Of a DNA stretch of 60,199 bases, positions 17,393 through 29,319 are shown piece by piece. The notes under the pieces were generated by a model. The model saw only the letters and a list, made by a program, of their open reading frames with translations. It was not told the origin of the DNA and ran no database searches. Position 1 is the first letter of the stretch, and each line of letters starts with the position of its first letter. Made by a program: the position numbers and the translations under genes. This DNA comes from Paenibacillus terrigena DSM 21567 (GTDB taxonomy: Bacteria > Bacillota > Bacilli > Paenibacillales > Paenibacillaceae), in contig NZ_KB895433.1 of the NCBI RefSeq assembly GCF_000374845.1, positions 1 through 60,199 on the forward strand. Reading direction: 5' to 3'.

Positions 17393-17423
17393 AAGTGTAA
17401 ACCTCCTTCCCGTTGTAGGGTGA

Positions 17424-17609
17424 TTACCAACTTGCTTTTTTAACGCCAGGGATCTGGCCTTTATACGCTAATTCGCGGAAACAAATCCGGCAAATTTTAA
17501 ATTTCTGTAATACGGAATGTGGGCGACCACAACGCTCGCAACGTGTGTAAGCACGTACTTTATATTTCGGTGTGCGTTGTTGTTTAACTTTCATCGAAGT
17601 TTTTGCCAC
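17424..17609 (-). CDS. rpsZ: 30S ribosomal protein S14 type Z (zinc-binding)
   Basis: Short 61-aa S14 with two CxxC pairs (CERCGRPH and CRICFREL), the zinc form, ending [11 protein letters not shown]. The zinc-free S14 used under zinc limitation is not in this window. Located between rplE and rpsH, the usual spc position. Confidence 0.98.
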   Translation of the reverse strand: MAKTSMKVKQQRTPKYKVRAYTRCERCGRPHSVLQKFKICRICFRELAYKGQIPGVKKASW

Positions 17610-17659
17610 TTATTTTTGCACCTCCTGCAAACTTGTGTACCAAGTTATCCTCGTAAGGA

Positions 17660-18202
17660 TTATTTTACGAAAGGCATGCCAAGTTGAGTTAACAACTCGC
17701 GGGACTCTTCGTCAGTTTTAGCTGTTGTTACGATAACGATATCCATACCGCGTACTTTATCAACTTTATCGTATTCAACCTCTGGGAAAATTAATTGCTC
17801 TTTCAAACCAAGTGTGTAGTTACCGCGACCATCAAATGCTTTGTTCGATACACCGCGGAAGTCACGTACACGAGGAAGCGTAATGTTGAACAATTTGTCT
17901 AAGAAGTAGTACATACGCTCGCCACGAAGTGTTACTTTAACACCGATTGGCATATTCTCACGAAGTTTGAATCCAGCGATGGATTTCTTCGCACGAGTAA
18001 TAACCGGTTTTTGACCTGCGATTAACTGCATGTCCGCTACTGCTGCATCAAGCACTTTGGAGTTAGCAACCGCGTCGCCCACACCCATGTTGATTACAAC
18101 TTTCTCGATTTTCGGTACTTGCATTACCGTCGAGTAGTTAAACTTCTGCATTAACGCTGGCGTAATTTCATTTAAGAAACGCTCTTTCATTCTTGCTGCC
18201 AT
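17660..18202 (-). CDS. rplE: 50S ribosomal protein L5
   Basis: L5, 180 aa, binds 5S rRNA and bridges to S13. [24 protein letters not shown] near the start and [29 protein letters not shown] near the end are conserved. It starts MAARMKERF, slightly longer than B. subtilis. It lies 32 bp after rplX. Confidence 0.98.
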   Translation of the reverse strand: MAARMKERFLNEITPALMQKFNYSTVMQVPKIEKVVINMGVGDAVANSKVLDAAVADMQLIAGQKPVITRAKKSIAGFKLRENMPIGVKVTLRGERMYYFLDKLFNITLPRVRDFRGVSNKAFDGRGNYTLGLKEQLIFPEVEYDKVDKVRGMDIVIVTTAKTDEESRELLTQLGMPFVK

Positions 18203-18234
18203 GTTACATGGACCTCCTTTCTTTCAAAAGTGGA

Positions 18235-18588
18235 TTAGTCGATAACTTCTCCGGATTTTTTCGCTACGCGAACTTTTTTACCGTTATCCAATACTTTGTA
18301 TCCGATACGTGTTACGCCGCCGCTCTTAGGATCCACGTGCATGACGTTCGATACGTGAACTGGAGCTTCTTGCTCGATAATTCCGCCTTGTGGATTCGCT
18401 TGAGATGGCTTCGCATGCTTCTTGATCATGTTTACACCTTCCACAAGAACGCGGTTTTCGCGAGGATATGCTGCGATAACGCGACCTTTTTTGCCTTTAT
18501 CTTTACCCGAAATAACAATAACCGTATCGTCTTTTTTCACGTGCAATTTATTGTTATGAGATTCGAGAACCTTCTTCAATCTCGGCAT
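18235..18588 (-). CDS. rplX: 50S ribosomal protein L24
   Basis: L24, 117 aa, an assembly initiator with a KOW motif ([23 protein letters not shown]). The start is the ATG 7 nt after AGGAGGT, giving [19 protein letters not shown]; the longer frame from 18621 includes that site. Between rplN and rplE as expected. Confidence 0.98.
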   Translation of the reverse strand: MPRLKKVLESHNNKLHVKKDDTVIVISGKDKGKKGRVIAAYPRENRVLVEGVNMIKKHAKPSQANPQGGIIEQEAPVHVSNVMHVDPKSGGVTRIGYKVLDNGKKVRVAKKSGEVID

Positions 18589-18653
18589 TTCGTTACACCT
18601 CCTGTTTCTTGCAACAAGCAAGTCGATCTGTTCATGTCCCTAATCATAGGGAA

Positions 18654-19022
18654 TTAGATTACTTCAGGAGCCAAGGAAACGATTTTCATGAAGTCTTTGT
18701 CGCGAAGTTCGCGAGCAACAGGTCCGAAAATACGAGTTCCGCGTGGTCCTTTATCGTCCTTAACAACAACCGCAGCATTCTCGTCAAATGCGATGTAAGA
18801 TCCGTCTTTACGACGTACAGAACGCTTCGTACGTACTATAACAGCTTTTACAACATCACCCTTTTTGACAACGCCGCCTGGTGTTGCTTGTTTGACAGAA
18901 CATACAATTACGTCACCAATGTGGCCAACACGACGTCCTGTGCCACCTAATACACGGATACACATTAATTCTTTTGCACCAGAGTTATCAGCGACAGCTA
19001 AACGTGTAAATGGTTGAATCAT
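18654..19022 (-). CDS. rplN: 50S ribosomal protein L14
   Basis: L14, 122 aa, at the subunit interface. [27 protein letters not shown] and [29 protein letters not shown] are nearly invariant. RBS AAGGAGG. It lies 34 bp after rpsQ. Confidence 0.99.
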   Translation of the reverse strand: MIQPFTRLAVADNSGAKELMCIRVLGGTGRRVGHIGDVIVCSVKQATPGGVVKKGDVVKAVIVRTKRSVRRKDGSYIAFDENAAVVVKDDKGPRGTRIFGPVARELRDKDFMKIVSLAPEVI

Positions 19023-19056
19023 TCAAATTTCCTCCTTTCGGGAAAATGAGCCGTCC

Positions 19057-19323
19057 TTAGATGATTACTGCTTTCTCGATAATTTCAACGAGTCTCCAGC
19101 GTTTATCTTTGGAGATTGGACGAGTTTCCATGATTTTAACGGAATCGCCAATTTTTGCTTCATTATTCTCATCATGCGCTTTAAATTTCTTCGTATATTT
19201 AATACGCTTGTGATACAAATCATGCATTTTGTATGTTTCAACAGCAACAACGATTGATTTATCCATCTTGTCACTTACCACTTTACCGATTTGCACTTTA
19301 CGAGCATTACGTTCTTCGCTCAT
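19057..19323 (-). CDS. rpsQ: 30S ribosomal protein S17
   Basis: S17, 88 aa, OB-fold 16S-binding protein. [22 protein letters not shown] and [23 protein letters not shown] are diagnostic. The ATG lies 7 nt after GGAGG; the longer frame from 19347 contains that site. It follows rpmC by 57 bp. Confidence 0.98.
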   Translation of the reverse strand: MSEERNARKVQIGKVVSDKMDKSIVVAVETYKMHDLYHKRIKYTKKFKAHDENNEAKIGDSVKIMETRPISKDKRWRLVEIIEKAVII

Positions 19324-19380
19324 ATTCTGCCTCCTTCCTGAATCCAATATGTCTGATGTTACCTATGACATATGTTTCAA

Positions 19381-19581
19381 TTAACTAATGATCCCAAGTT
19401 CTCTTTCACGTAATACGGTTTTAGCACGAGCTATTTCTTTACGCACATCACGGATCCGAGTCGGGTTATCAAGCTGACCAGTCGCTAATTGAAAACGGAG
19501 ATTAAAGAGTTCTTCTTTAAATCCGGCAATTTTTTGTTCGATCTCAGCAGTGGTTAAGTTGCGAAGTTCATTAGCTTTCAT
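19381..19581 (-). CDS. rpmC: 50S ribosomal protein L29
   Basis: L29, 66 aa, helical hairpin near the tunnel exit where trigger factor and SRP dock. [36 protein letters not shown] is typical. The ATG overlaps the last 11 bp of rplP (sequence ATGAAAGCTAA), so translation is coupled; GGTGGTG lies upstream. Confidence 0.98.
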   Translation of the reverse strand: MKANELRNLTTAEIEQKIAGFKEELFNLRFQLATGQLDNPTRIRDVRKEIARAKTVLRERELGIIS

Positions 19582-20005
19582 TTGCTTCACCACCCAATTC
19601 TTCTCGTTTCACAAACTTAGTTTTGCATGGCAGTTTGTGAGCCGCAAGACGCATTGCTTCACGAGCAATCTCTTCGGAAACACCAGCAAGTTCAAACATG
19701 ATCTTACCAGGTTTAACTACTGCCACCCATTTTTCTACGTTACCTTTACCGGAACCCATCCGCACCTCTAGAGGCTTTTGAGTAATCGGTTTATCTGGGA
19801 AAATTTTGATCCAAACTTGACCGCCACGTTTAATGTAACGAGTCATCGCGATACGAGCTGCTTCGATTTGGCGGTTAGTAATCCATGTAGGTTCCATAGC
19901 TACCAAACCGTATTGTCCGAAGTTAAGCTCAGTGCCGCCTTTAGCGCGACCTCTCATGTTACCGCGTTGTTGCTTACGATGCTTGACACGTTTAGGTACC
20001 AACAT
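19571..20005 (-). CDS. rplP: 50S ribosomal protein L16
   Basis: L16, 144 aa, organises the A-site region of 23S r[27 protein letters not shown] and [33 protein letters not shown] are diagnostic. It starts 2 bp after rpsC and overlaps rpmC by 11 bp. Confidence 0.99.
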   Translation of the reverse strand: MLVPKRVKHRKQQRGNMRGRAKGGTELNFGQYGLVAMEPTWITNRQIEAARIAMTRYIKRGGQVWIKIFPDKPITQKPLEVRMGSGKGNVEKWVAVVKPGKIMFELAGVSEEIAREAMRLAAHKLPCKTKFVKREELGGEANES

Positions 20006-20007
20006 GA

Positions 20008-20673
20008 TTAGTTTCCTCCTTCCTCAACAGCCTTTTTCTTAGCTGCAGGAAGAACTTCACCACGATAGATCCATACTTTTACGCCGATACGGCCGTAGGT
20101 TGTATGTGCTTCAGCTGTACCATAGTCGATATCTGCACGAAGCGTATGAAGTGGAACAGTTCCTTCACTGTAGCCTTCTGAACGAGCAATCTCAGCGCCG
20201 CCAAGACGACCGCTAACTGCTGTTTTGATTCCTTTTGCGCCGGAACGCATAGTTCTTTGGATCGCTTGTTTCAATGCACGACGGAAAGAAACGCGACGCT
20301 CCAATTGTTGTGCAATGCTTTCTGCAACCAAGATTGCATCAAGATCTGCATGTTTGATTTCGTTGATGTTGATGTGTACTTTTTTGCCTTTGGAGATTTT
20401 AGCAATCTCTGTGCGAAGTACTTCAACTTCGGAGCCACCTTTACCGATAACCATACCTGGTTTCGCTGTGTGGATTGTTACATTCACACGGTTAGCCGCT
20501 CTTTCGATCTCAATGCGAGAAACGGAAGAGTCTTTCAATTTATTTTTGAGGTATTCGCGGATTCTTACGTCCTCGAGCAGAAGATCTCCGAAATCTTTGT
20601 CTGCATACCATTTGGATTCCCAATCACGAATAATACCTACACGTAATCCGACTGGATTTACCTTTTGACCCAC
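20008..20673 (-). CDS. rpsC: 30S ribosomal protein S3
   Basis: S3, 221 aa, at the mRNA entry site with helicase activity. It carries a KH domain with the GKGG signature ([15 protein letters not shown], about residues 75-90) and ends in a lysine-rich tail. [18 protein letters not shown] is the standard start. It lies 13 bp after rplV. Confidence 0.99.
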   Translation of the reverse strand: MGQKVNPVGLRVGIIRDWESKWYADKDFGDLLLEDVRIREYLKNKLKDSSVSRIEIERAANRVNVTIHTAKPGMVIGKGGSEVEVLRTEIAKISKGKKVHININEIKHADLDAILVAESIAQQLERRVSFRRALKQAIQRTMRSGAKGIKTAVSGRLGGAEIARSEGYSEGTVPLHTLRADIDYGTAEAHTTYGRIGVKVWIYRGEVLPAAKKKAVEEGGN

Positions 20674-20686
20674 GCCTTATCCCTCC

Positions 20687-21019
20687 TTATTTCTCAGATA
20701 CCACCAAAGTAATGTGGCTTGTTCTCTTATTGATCCGGCTTGCACGTCCCATTGCACGAGGGCGGAAACGTTTCATCGTAGGACCTTGGTTCGCGAACAC
20801 TTCAGTAACAACTAATTTATTAACGTCCATCGAATAGTTGTGTTCTGCGTTTGCAATTGCCGAGTTAAGCAACTTCTCTACTACTGGAGAAGCAGCCTTA
20901 GGCGTGTGACGAAGAATTGCGATTGCTTCGCCTGCTTCCTTACCACGGATCAAATCGATAACGAGTTGAACTTTACGGGCAGAAATACGGATATTTCTTG
21001 CATGTGCTTTCGCTTGCAT
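20687..21019 (-). CDS. rplV: 50S ribosomal protein L22
   Basis: L22, 110 aa, lines the exit tunnel constriction with a beta-hairpin loop ([19 protein letters not shown]). The start is the ATG 6 nt after GAGGAGGT; a longer frame from 21037 contains that site. No macrolide-resistance-type insertion is visible in the loop. Confidence 0.98.
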   Translation of the reverse strand: MQAKAHARNIRISARKVQLVIDLIRGKEAGEAIAILRHTPKAASPVVEKLLNSAIANAEHNYSMDVNKLVVTEVFANQGPTMKRFRPRAMGRASRINKRTSHITLVVSEK

Positions 21020-21058
21020 TGAGTAACCTCCTCTCAAACATTTAGGCCACGCATTCTA

Positions 21059-21337
21059 TTAGCGTTTGCCAGTTTTCTTGTCGTCATCGTGACCTTTGTA
21101 CGTACGAGTTGGAGCAAATTCGCCGAGCTTGTGTCCAACCATATCTTCCGTTACGTATACTGGCACATGTTTGCGACCATCATATACTCCGAAAGTGTGT
21201 CCGATGAATTGTGGAAAAATCGTAGAACGACGGGACCAAGTTTTGATCACGGTTTTCTTACCAGACGCATCCACTTCTTCAACCTTCTTCAACATATAAC
21301 CATCGATAAATGGTCCTTTTTTAAGACTGCGACCCAT
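21059..21337 (-). CDS. rpsS: 30S ribosomal protein S19
   Basis: S19, 92 aa, 30S head protein contacting S13 and t[24 protein letters not shown] and [39 protein letters not shown] are diagnostic. The 112-bp gap before it carries two hairpins. Confidence 0.99.
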   Translation of the reverse strand: MGRSLKKGPFIDGYMLKKVEEVDASGKKTVIKTWSRRSTIFPQFIGHTFGVYDGRKHVPVYVTEDMVGHKLGEFAPTRTYKGHDDDKKTGKR

Positions 21338-21364
21338 GTGTAAATCCTCCCTTCACCAATCCAT

Positions 21365-21435
21365 TCGTTCCGCTATTCAAGCGGAACGTTATGAATATAA
21401 GAATGTATCGTTGTAACTATATATTCTTATATTGT
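21365..21435 (-). other. two stem-loops in the rplB-rpsS gap
   Basis: CGTTCCGCT/AGCGGAACG with an ATTCA-type loop (about 21366-21388), and an AT-rich stem AATATAAGAAT/ATTCTTATATT (about 21394-21435). Other S10-operon gaps here are 1-65 bp with little structure. Neither is followed by a long T-tract. Confidence 0.6.
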
Positions 21436-21449
21436 TAGGCAAGCATATA

Positions 21450-22280
21450 TTATTTCGTGCGACGACGAATGATATATTTATCAGAAGCTTTGTTTTTCTT
21501 ACGCGTTTTGTAACCAAGAGTTGGTTTACCCCATGGAGACATCGGAGATTTACGTCCGATTGGAGCGCGGCCTTCACCACCACCGTGTGGGTGATCGTTC
21601 GGGTTCATTACTACCCCACGAACTTCAGGACGTTTACCTAACCAACGATTACGACCAGCTTTACCGATTTTCACGAGCTCGTGATCTCCGTTACCTACAG
21701 ATCCGATTGTCGCGCGGCAAACTTTAAGCAATTTGCGAACTTCGCCGGAAGACAAACGAACAGATACATAACGCTCTTCTTTACCAAGTAGTTGTGCTTC
21801 TGTACCAGCTGCACGCACTAATTGTCCACCTTTACCAGGTTGAAGCTCGATGTTGTGGATAACTGTACCTACTGGAATGTTCTCAAGTGGAAGTGCATTA
21901 CCGATTTTAATGTCAGCTGTTGGGCCAGACATTACTTCGTCTCCAACTTTCAAACCTTTAGGAGCGATGATGTAACGCTTCTCACCATCTGCATAATTGA
22001 TCAACGCAATGTTGGAAGTACGGTTCGGGTCATACTCGATTGTAGCAACGCGACCTGGTATTCCATCTTTAGTACGTTTGAAGTCAAGAATACGATATTT
22101 ACGTTTGTGTCCACCACCGTGGTGACGAACCGTAATTTTACCTTGATTGTTGCGGCCAGCAGTTTTGCTAAGTGGCGCTAACAACGATTTCTCCGGTACA
22201 TTTGTTGTAATCTCTTCGAATGTCGATACGGACATTGCACGACGAGCCGGGGATGTTGGTTTATACTTTTTAATTGGCAC
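21450..22280 (-). CDS. rplB: 50S ribosomal protein L2
   Basis: L2, 276 aa, essential for peptidyl-transferase centre assembly. [41 protein letters not shown] and the catalytic-loop region [21 protein letters not shown] are diagnostic. The coding sequence contains one exact DnaA-box nonamer (21854-21862), probably chance. Confidence 0.99.
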   Translation of the reverse strand: MPIKKYKPTSPARRAMSVSTFEEITTNVPEKSLLAPLSKTAGRNNQGKITVRHHGGGHKRKYRILDFKRTKDGIPGRVATIEYDPNRTSNIALINYADGEKRYIIAPKGLKVGDEVMSGPTADIKIGNALPLENIPVGTVIHNIELQPGKGGQLVRAAGTEAQLLGKEERYVSVRLSSGEVRKLLKVCRATIGSVGNGDHELVKIGKAGRNRWLGKRPEVRGVVMNPNDHPHGGGEGRAPIGRKSPMSPWGKPTLGYKTRKKNKASDKYIIRRRTK

Positions 22281-22309
22281 GTAGTTTCCCTCCTTACTTT
22301 AGAAATGTC

Positions 22310-22600
22310 TTATGCTTGTTCGAAAATTTCAATCGCTTTGCTGTCCGCGCTTAACGATACGATAGCTTTCTTCCACTCCGATGTATAACCAGAGTGACGG
22401 CCATAACGTTTTGGTTTCGCAGGAACACGCATTACGTTAACTTTTTTCACTTTTACGCCGAAAATTGCTTCAATCGCTTGTTTAACCTCGGTTTTGTTCG
22501 AACGCATATCAACTTCAAATGCATATTTCATTTCAGCCATATATTCGCTCGTACGTTCCGTGATTACGGGGCGCTTGATAATATCGCGAGGATCCTTCAT
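22310..22600 (-). CDS. rplW: 50S ribosomal protein L23
   Basis: L23, 96 aa, at the tunnel exit, docking site for trigger factor and [24 protein letters not shown] and [29 protein letters not shown] are conserved. Its ATG overlaps the rplD stop by 1 bp (TAATG). Confidence 0.98.
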   Translation of the reverse strand: MKDPRDIIKRPVITERTSEYMAEMKYAFEVDMRSNKTEVKQAIEAIFGVKVKKVNVMRVPAKPKRYGRHSGYTSEWKKAIVSLSADSKAIEIFEQA

Positions 22601-23223
22601 TACGCGAACACCTCCTCTACTTTCTGAACTGCTTCTTTCGTAATGATCAATTGATCATAAACCATTACGTCCAAAACGTTAATGCCGTCAGCTGCTACGA
22701 ATTTAACACCAGGGATGTTACGAGCAGATAGAGCAACATTATCATCATAGCTAGGTGTAACAACTAAAACTTTGCGTTCAACTTTCAAGTTGTTCAAAAT
22801 CGCTACGATATCTTTTGTTTTCGGTGCGTTTAGTGCTAGTTGATCCAATACGATGATTTGGTTTTCCAATACTTTGGAAGACAAAGCCGATTTGATCGCT
22901 AGACGACGAACCTTCTTAGGCAATTTAAAGGAGTAGCTGCGCGGTGTTGGTCCAAATACGATACCGCCGCCTTTCCATTGTGGCGCACGAATCGAACCTT
23001 GACGAGCACGTCCAGTTCCTTTTTGTTTCCATGGTTTACGACCACCGCCGCGAACCTCAGAACGACCTTTAACTTTGTGAGTTCCTTGACGAACTGCAGC
23101 TTGTTGAAGCAATACTGCTTCATGCAACGCATGTACGTGTGGTTGAATACCGAACACCGTGTCCGCTAATTCAATTTCTCCAACTTGAGCTCCGCTCACG
23201 TTATACAAAGATACTTTTGGCAT
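22600..23223 (-). CDS. rplD: 50S ribosomal protein L4
   Basis: L4, 207 aa, whose extended loop ([38 protein letters not shown]) lines the exit tunnel. In E. coli L4 also represses its operon through the S10 leader; whether that holds here is unknown. It lies 25 bp after rplC and overlaps rplW by 1 bp. Confidence 0.98.
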   Translation of the reverse strand: MPKVSLYNVSGAQVGEIELADTVFGIQPHVHALHEAVLLQQAAVRQGTHKVKGRSEVRGGGRKPWKQKGTGRARQGSIRAPQWKGGGIVFGPTPRSYSFKLPKKVRRLAIKSALSSKVLENQIIVLDQLALNAPKTKDIVAILNNLKVERKVLVVTPSYDDNVALSARNIPGVKFVAADGINVLDVMVYDQLIITKEAVQKVEEVFA

Positions 23224-23248
23224 TTCTAGTTCCTCCTTCCTTTAGCGA

Positions 23249-23869
23249 TTACTTCTTCACCGTGGATTTTATTTTCACGAAGCTGTTTTTCGCACCTGGA
23301 ATGGAACCTTTAACGAGAATTACGTTACGTTCTGCATCCACACGAACAACTTCTAATTTTTGAATTGTAACAGTCTCAGCACCCATGTGACCTGGAAGGT
23401 GTTTACCTTTTGGTACGCGGTTCGCTTGAATCGAACCCATGGAACCTGGGCCGCGGTGGTAACGAGAACCGTGAGTCATAGGACCACGACTTTGTCCCCA
23501 ACGTTTGATCGTACCCGTGAAACCTTTACCTTTGGAAATACCAGTAACGTCAACAAACTCGCCTGCTGCAAACAGATCAGCTTTCAATTCCTGGCCAACT
23601 TCATATGCTGCGAAATCAACACCGCGGAATTCACGAACGTAGCGCTTAGGAGCCGTATTGGCTTTTTTAGCGTGTGCAGTTTCCGGTTTGTTAGCATTCT
23701 TCTTCTTGTCGACGAAACCAAGCTGAATCGCTTCGTATCCATCATTCTCAAGATCTTTCTTCTGAAGAACCACACAAGGACCTACTTCAATTACAGTAAC
23801 AGGCAATACGTTACCTTCAGGAGTAAATACTTGAGTCATTCCTAATTTTTTACCTAAGATACCTTTCAT
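23249..23869 (-). CDS. rplC: 50S ribosomal protein L3
   Basis: L3, 206 aa, an assembly initiator reaching the peptidyl-transferase centre. [19 protein letters not shown] and [23 protein letters not shown] are diagnostic. It follows rpsJ by 39 bp, the normal S10-operon order. Confidence 0.99.
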   Translation of the reverse strand: MKGILGKKLGMTQVFTPEGNVLPVTVIEVGPCVVLQKKDLENDGYEAIQLGFVDKKKNANKPETAHAKKANTAPKRYVREFRGVDFAAYEVGQELKADLFAAGEFVDVTGISKGKGFTGTIKRWGQSRGPMTHGSRYHRGPGSMGSIQANRVPKGKHLPGHMGAETVTIQKLEVVRVDAERNVILVKGSIPGAKNSFVKIKSTVKK

Positions 23870-23908
23870 GTTGACACCTCATTCCCTTTCTTAATTACAA
23901 AGCTTGTA

Positions 23909-24322
<414 letters not shown>

Positions 24323-24354
24323 CATCATCGCAACGTCTCAGAACAACATTAGTA

Positions 24355-24383
24355 ATTATACATAAAATCGTAGGCGAATGCAA
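24355..24383 (-). promoter_or_regulatory. promoter of the S10-spc-alpha operon
   Basis: TTGCAT (minus strand of 24378-24383), 17-nt spacer, TATAAT (24355-24360). A second TTGCATTCG repeat lies 19 nt further upstream. It is placed after the tuf terminator and gives a leader of about 130 nt. Confidence 0.75.
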
Positions 24384-24446
24384 GTAAAAATATCGAATGC
24401 AAATTTACATCCGATTTCTTCTATATATATGGTTTAATTTGAAGAA

Positions 24447-24480
24447 AAACAAAAGCCCACATCCGAAGACGTGGGCTTCT
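24447..24480 (-). terminator. terminator after tuf
   Basis: Minus-strand stem AGCCCACGTC/GATGTGGGCT (one G-T pair) with a TTCG loop followed by TTTTGTTTTT, about 20 bp after the tuf stop. It ends the str operon. Confidence 0.9.
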
Positions 24481-24497
24481 CAAATTCGTTAGACGAA

Positions 24498-25688
24498 TTA
24501 TTTGTTGATTGTAGCAACCGCACCTGCACCAACTGTACGTCCGCCTTCACGGATCGCAAAGCGAGTACCTTCTTCAATCGCGATTGGAGCGATCAAATCA
24601 ACAGTTACAGTGATGTTATCACCAGGCATAACCATTTCAGTACCTTCTGGCAAGTTGATGATACCTGTTACGTCAGTTGTACGGAAGTAGAACTGTGGAC
24701 GGTATCCAGTGAAGAATGGCTTATGACGGCCACCCTCTTCTTTAGTCAAAACGTAGATTTGAGCGGAAAAGTTAGTATGTGGTTTAACAGAACCTGTTTT
24801 AGCCAATACTTGACCACGCTCGATATCTTTGCGGTCTACACCACGTAGAAGGGCACCAATGTTGTCACCCGCTTGAGCGGAATCGAGCAACTTACGGAAC
24901 ATTTCTACGCCTGTAACGATGCATTTGCGAGTTTCTTCAGTGATACCAACGATTTCAACTTCGTCTTGTACTTTAACAGTACCACGCTCTACACGACCTG
25001 TAGCAACAGTACCACGACCTGTGATTGAGAACACGTCCTCAACAGGCATCAAGAATGGTTTGTCAGTTTCACGTTCTGGTTGTGGGATGTAAGTATCGAC
25101 TTGTTCGAACAATTCGATGATTTTGTCAGCCCATTCGCCATCTGGGTTTTGCAACGCTTCACGCGCAGAACCACGGATGATTGGAGTGTCGTCGCCTGGG
25201 AATTCGTATTCGCTAAGAAGGTCACGAATTTCCATTTCAACTAGCTCAAGCAACTCTTCGTCTTCAACCATGTCACATTTGTTCATGAACACAACGATGT
25301 ATGGAACGCCTACTTGGCGGGACAACAAGATGTGCTCACGAGTTTGTGGCATAGGACCGTCGGAAGCGGATACTACTAGGATCGCTCCGTCCATTTGTGC
25401 TGCACCAGTGATCATGTTTTTAACATAGTCGGCGTGACCTGGGCAGTCAACGTGTGCATAGTGACGGTTAGGCGTTTCATACTCAACGTGTGCTGTCGAG
25501 ATTGTGATACCGCGCTCGCGCTCTTCTGGAGCTTTGTCGATTTGGTCGAATGCTACTGCAGCACCGCCATATCTTTTGGACAATACAGTTGTGATTGCAG
25601 CTGTAAGAGTTGTTTTACCATGGTCAACGTGACCGATTGTACCGATGTTAACATGCGGTTTATTACGTTCAAACTTAGCTTTTGCCAT
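24498..25688 (-). CDS. tuf: elongation factor Tu
   Basis: 396-aa GTPase carrying aminoacyl-tRNA to the A site. GTP-binding motifs [10 protein letters not shown] (G1), [12 protein letters not shown] (G3) and MNKCDMV (G4) are intact, and the C-terminal domains 2 and 3 ([14 protein letters not shown]) complete it. Last gene of the str operon, 91 bp after fusA. Confidence 0.99.
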   Translation of the reverse strand: MAKAKFERNKPHVNIGTIGHVDHGKTTLTAAITTVLSKRYGGAAVAFDQIDKAPEERERGITISTAHVEYETPNRHYAHVDCPGHADYVKNMITGAAQMDGAILVVSASDGPMPQTREHILLSRQVGVPYIVVFMNKCDMVEDEELLELVEMEIRDLLSEYEFPGDDTPIIRGSAREALQNPDGEWADKIIELFEQVDTYIPQPERETDKPFLMPVEDVFSITGRGTVATGRVERGTVKVQDEVEIVGITEETRKCIVTGVEMFRKLLDSAQAGDNIGALLRGVDRKDIERGQVLAKTGSVKPHTNFSAQIYVLTKEEGGRHKPFFTGYRPQFYFRTTDVTGIINLPEGTEMVMPGDNITVTVDLIAPIAIEEGTRFAIREGGRTVGAGAVATINK

Positions 25689-25779
25689 TTGAAACGATGC
25701 CTCCTTAATATATAGGAAATTATATTTTACCTCATAGGTATCAGACGAATCTTCTACCTACGCGGTTAGTAAACAAATA

Positions 25780-27849
25780 TTAGCCTTTTTTCGATACGAT
25801 CTCTTCAGCGATGCTGCGTGGTACTTCTTCATAGTGAGAAAGTTCCATTGCGAACACGCCGCGTCCTTGTGTACCGGAACGAAGAGTTGTGGAGTAACCG
25901 AACATCTCAGCAAGAGGTACCTTAGCACGGATAATTTGAGCTCCACCACGGGAATCCATACCTTCGATACGACCACGACGGGAGTTCAACATACCCATAA
26001 CGTCGCCCATGTACTCTTCAGGAACTGTAACTTCAACTTTCATGATTGGCTCAAGAAGTACAGGGTTACATTTTTCTTTCGCCGCTTTAAGCGCCATGGA
26101 ACCTGCAATCTTAAACGCCATCTCATTGGAGTCAACGTCATGATAAGATCCGTCAAAGACAGTAGCTTTAACATCAACAAGCGGGAATCCAGCGAGTACG
26201 CCGTTTTTCATCGCTTCTTCGATACCTGCAAGTGCTGGTGCGATGTATTCACGAGGAACCGATCCACCAACAACTTTACTTTCGAACTTGGAGCCTGCAC
26301 CAGCTTCTTGCGGTTCGAACTCGACCCATACGTGACCGTATTGACCGCGACCACCAGACTGACGTACAAACTTACCTTCAACCTTAGCTGCAGTTTTGAA
26401 TGTTTCACGGTAAGCAACCTGAGGTTTACCTACGTTTGTCTCTACTTTGAACTCGCGACGCATACGGTCAACGATGATATCAAGGTGAAGCTCACCCATA
26501 CCTGCTAAGATTGTTTGACCAGTTTCTTCATCTGTATGTGCACGTAATGTCGGATCTTCCTCCGTCAATTTACCAAGTGCAACACCCATTTTGTCTTGGT
26601 CAGCTTTTGTTTTTGGTTCTACAGCGATTTGAATTACCGGATCAGGGAAGTTCATGGACTCCAAGATGATCGGTGCTTTCTCATCACAAAGTGTATCACC
26701 AGTACCAGTATCTTTCAAACCTACCGCAGCAGCGATATCACCCGAATAAACAACATCAATTTCTTGACGGCTATTCGCATGCATTTGAAGGATACGGCCG
26801 ATACGCTCACGTTTGCCTTTTGTTGCATTCAATACGTACGAACCGGAGTTAAGAACACCAGAGTATACGCGGAAGAATGTCAATTTACCAACGTAAGGAT
26901 CCGTCATGATTTTGAATGCAAGAGCAGAGAACGGCTCTTCATCCGAAGAATGACGAACTTCTTCTGTACCATCTTCAAGATGACCGTTGATCGAAGGAAC
27001 GTCGATCGGAGCTGGCAAGTAGTCAATAACAGCATCCAACATCAATTGAACACCTTTATTTTTGTACGAAGAACCAGCGATTACCGGGAAGATTTTAACA
27101 TCACATACACCTTTGCGAAGCGCTGCTTTTAGCTCAGGAACTGTGATTTCTTCACCTTCAAGGTATTTCATGGTTAATTCTTCGTCAAGCTCAGCAACTT
27201 TCTCGATCAATTCGTTACGTAGTTCTTCTACCTTGTCTTTGAACTCAGCAGGAACTTCAACGATATCGATATCTTTACCAAGATCGTCTTTGAACATATG
27301 AGCTACGTTCTCAACGATATCGATGATACCAATGAAGTCATTTTCTGCGCCAATTGGAAGCTGGATAGCAACCGCATTCGCTTGAAGACGATCTTTCATG
27401 GTTTGGATAACATTTAAGTAGTCCGCACCGATGATGTCCATTTTATTGACATAAGCAATACGTGGAACACCATAACGGTCAGCTTGTCTCCAAACTGTCT
27501 CGGACTGAGGCTCAACGCCTTCTTTAGCACTGAAAACACCAACTGCCCCATCTAATACGCGAAGGGAACGTTCTACTTCAACTGTGAAGTCAACGTGACC
27601 CGGAGTATCAATGATATTAACGCGGTTACCCTTCCAAGCAGCAGTAGTAGCAGCGGAAGTAATCGTAATTCCGCGCTCTTGCTCTTGCTCCATCCAGTCC
27701 ATTGTCGCAGCACCTTCGTGAACTTCACCGATTTTGTGCGTACGGCCTGTATAGAACAAAATGCGCTCAGTCGTAGTAGTCTTACCAGCATCAATATGCG
27801 CCATGATCCCGATATTGCGGGTATTAGCTAAGGAGAACTCTCTTGCCAT
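25780..27849 (-). CDS. fusA: elongation factor G
   Basis: 689-aa translocase GTPase. G1 [16 protein letters not shown]3 [16 protein letters not shown] and G4 YVNKMDIIG are visible; domain IV carries [16 protein letters not shown] and the C-terminus [18 protein letters not shown]. The ATG follows GGGAGA by 7 nt; the longer frame from 27867 adds six residues containing that site. It lies 69 bp after rpsG. Confidence 0.99.
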   Translation of the reverse strand: MAREFSLANTRNIGIMAHIDAGKTTTTERILFYTGRTHKIGEVHEGAATMDWMEQEQERGITITSAATTAAWKGNRVNIIDTPGHVDFTVEVERSLRVLDGAVGVFSAKEGVEPQSETVWRQADRYGVPRIAYVNKMDIIGADYLNVIQTMKDRLQANAVAIQLPIGAENDFIGIIDIVENVAHMFKDDLGKDIDIVEVPAEFKDKVEELRNELIEKVAELDEELTMKYLEGEEITVPELKAALRKGVCDVKIFPVIAGSSYKNKGVQLMLDAVIDYLPAPIDVPSINGHLEDGTEEVRHSSDEEPFSALAFKIMTDPYVGKLTFFRVYSGVLNSGSYVLNATKGKRERIGRILQMHANSRQEIDVVYSGDIAAAVGLKDTGTGDTLCDEKAPIILESMNFPDPVIQIAVEPKTKADQDKMGVALGKLTEEDPTLRAHTDEETGQTILAGMGELHLDIIVDRMRREFKVETNVGKPQVAYRETFKTAAKVEGKFVRQSGGRGQYGHVWVEFEPQEAGAGSKFESKVVGGSVPREYIAPALAGIEEAMKNGVLAGFPLVDVKATVFDGSYHDVDSNEMAFKIAGSMALKAAKEKCNPVLLEPIMKVEVTVPEEYMGDVMGMLNSRRGRIEGMDSRGGAQIIRAKVPLAEMFGYSTTLRSGTQGRGVFAMELSHYEEVPRSIAEEIVSKKG

Positions 27850-27918
27850 GGAACGGTCTCCCTTCAAAATCTCAATTTATAGTGGCGCGGGCACGAAAGT
27901 ACCCACGCTATTATGATT

Positions 27919-28389
27919 CTACCAACGGTAGTGAGCGAATGCTTTGTTAGCTTCCGCCATTTTGTGAGTGTCTTCACGTTTCTTAACGGAAGCACCTGTG
28001 TTGTTGGATGCATCTAGAATTTCAGCTGCTAGACGCTCTTCCATTGTTTTCTCACCGCGATTGCGGGAGTAGTTCACGAGCCAACGTAAGCCTAAAGCTG
28101 TACGTCTCTCAGGTTTAACTTCGATCGGCACTTGATAGTTCGCACCACCAACACGACGAGCTTTAACCTCAAGAACTGGCATGATATTTTTGATTGCTGC
28201 TTCAAACACTTCCATAGGATCTTTACCTGAACGTTCTTGAATCAACTTGAACGCATCATAAAGAATTGTTTGGGCAACACCTCTTTTACCATCAAGCATG
28301 ATGCGGTTGATCAAGCGAGTAACTAGCTTGCTGTTATACACCGGATCTGGCAACACGTCTCTTTTTGTAACTGGACCTTTGCGTGGCAT
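27919..28389 (-). CDS. rpsG: 30S ribosomal protein S7
   Basis: S7, 156 aa, organises the 30S head and E site. [37 protein letters not shown] and [21 protein letters not shown] are diagnostic. The ATG follows AGGGGGAT; the longer frame from 28416 contains that site. It lies 50 bp after rpsL. Confidence 0.99.
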   Translation of the reverse strand: MPRKGPVTKRDVLPDPVYNSKLVTRLINRIMLDGKRGVAQTILYDAFKLIQERSGKDPMEVFEAAIKNIMPVLEVKARRVGGANYQVPIEVKPERRTALGLRWLVNYSRNRGEKTMEERLAAEILDASNNTGASVKKREDTHKMAEANKAFAHYRW

Positions 28390-28439
28390 TGTAATCCCCC
28401 TTTCCCAAATAATCAATTTAGCAATTTACTTAACGTAAA

Positions 28440-28859
28440 TTATTTTTTAGCTTTCGGACGTTTCGTACCGTATTTCGAACGAGCTTGCATACGGTTATTC
28501 ACACCTGCAGTATCTAATGCACCGCGAACGATATGGTAACGTACCCCTGGTAAGTCTTTTACCCGACCACCACGTACTAATACGACACTGTGCTCTTGCA
28601 AGTTGTGTCCGATACCTCCGATATAAGCTGTAACCTCTACACGGTTCGTCAAACGAACACGGGCATATTTACGAAGCGCGGAGTTCGGTTTTTTCGGAGT
28701 CATTGTACCTACACGAGTACAAACACCACGTTTTTGTGGAGCGCTCAAATCAGTCTCTTCACGCTTAAGTGCGTTAAACCCTTTTTGAAGTGCTGGGGAT
28801 TTCGACTTAGTGATTTTCGCTTGACGTCCTTTACGAACTAGCTGGTTAATTGTTGGCAT
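28440..28859 (-). CDS. rpsL: 30S ribosomal protein S12
   Basis: S12, 139 aa, at the decoding centre. The streptomycin-determinant loops read [11 protein letters not shown] and [11 protein letters not shown], i.e. wild-type lysines at both classical resistance positions. RBS AAGGGGG. It lies 129 bp after the L7Ae-like gene; the gap holds an AAAGAC/GTCTTT hairpin. Confidence 0.99.
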   Translation of the reverse strand: MPTINQLVRKGRQAKITKSKSPALQKGFNALKREETDLSAPQKRGVCTRVGTMTPKKPNSALRKYARVRLTNRVEVTAYIGGIGHNLQEHSVVLVRGGRVKDLPGVRYHIVRGALDTAGVNNRMQARSKYGTKRPKAKK

Positions 28860-28988
28860 GTTGCCACCCCCTTCCCATATTTTTAACCTTCATAAACCTT
28901 CAACATAAGTCCACAGACCCAGGTGGTTCATTTAAAGACAAATGAAAAGTCTTTGCAATACTTTCGCATCACAAAAACATCGGTTTAG

Positions 28989-29240
28989 CTAATCATTAAC
29001 AATGGCAACCATCGCTGCACCAACATCGATCCCGCAAGCCTTGCCGAGATTCTTCATCGTGTCCACGTAGGTAATCTTCACACCCTTGTCCTCACAAAGC
29101 GTAACAACTCTGGATGTAATTATCGAATCGGCATCTTGTGCAATATAAACTTCTACCGCTTGACCCAATTCTACCATTCGAATTGTTTGTTTCGTGCCAA
29201 CACGGATATTCTCTTCCTGTAGTCCTTTTTCATTAGACAT
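28989..29240 (-). CDS. rplGB: ribosomal L7Ae-like K-turn binding protein
   Basis: 83-aa member of the L7Ae/L30e/S12e family, equivalent to B. subtilis YbxF, which binds kink-turn RNA. GTKQTIRMVELGQAVEVYIAQDADSIITSRVVTLCEDKGV is typical. The ATG lies 8 nt after GGAGG; a longer frame from 29300 contains that site. First gene of the str operon, downstream of a strong promoter. Confidence 0.93.
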   Translation of the reverse strand: MSNEKGLQEENIRVGTKQTIRMVELGQAVEVYIAQDADSIITSRVVTLCEDKGVKITYVDTMKNLGKACGIDVGAAMVAIVND

Positions 29241-29290
29241 AAACTCATCCTCCAAAAGAACAGGTGACAATCTCTCAGGCACACTACGAT

Positions 29291-29319
29291 ATATTATCAC
29301 CTAGAAATACTATTGTCAA
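29291..29319 (-). promoter_or_regulatory. promoter of the str operon (rplGB-rpsL-rpsG-fusA-tuf)
   Basis: Consensus TTGACA (minus strand of 29314-29319), 17-nt spacer, TAATAT (29291-29296), just after the rpoC terminator. Confidence 0.85.

Noticed and set aside
25834-26508. Plus-strand frame of 224 codons inside fusA
   Set aside because: Antisense shadow of a highly conserved gene, caused by codon bias; no start signal. The same applies to the long plus-strand frames opposite rpoB, rpoC and ribosomal genes.
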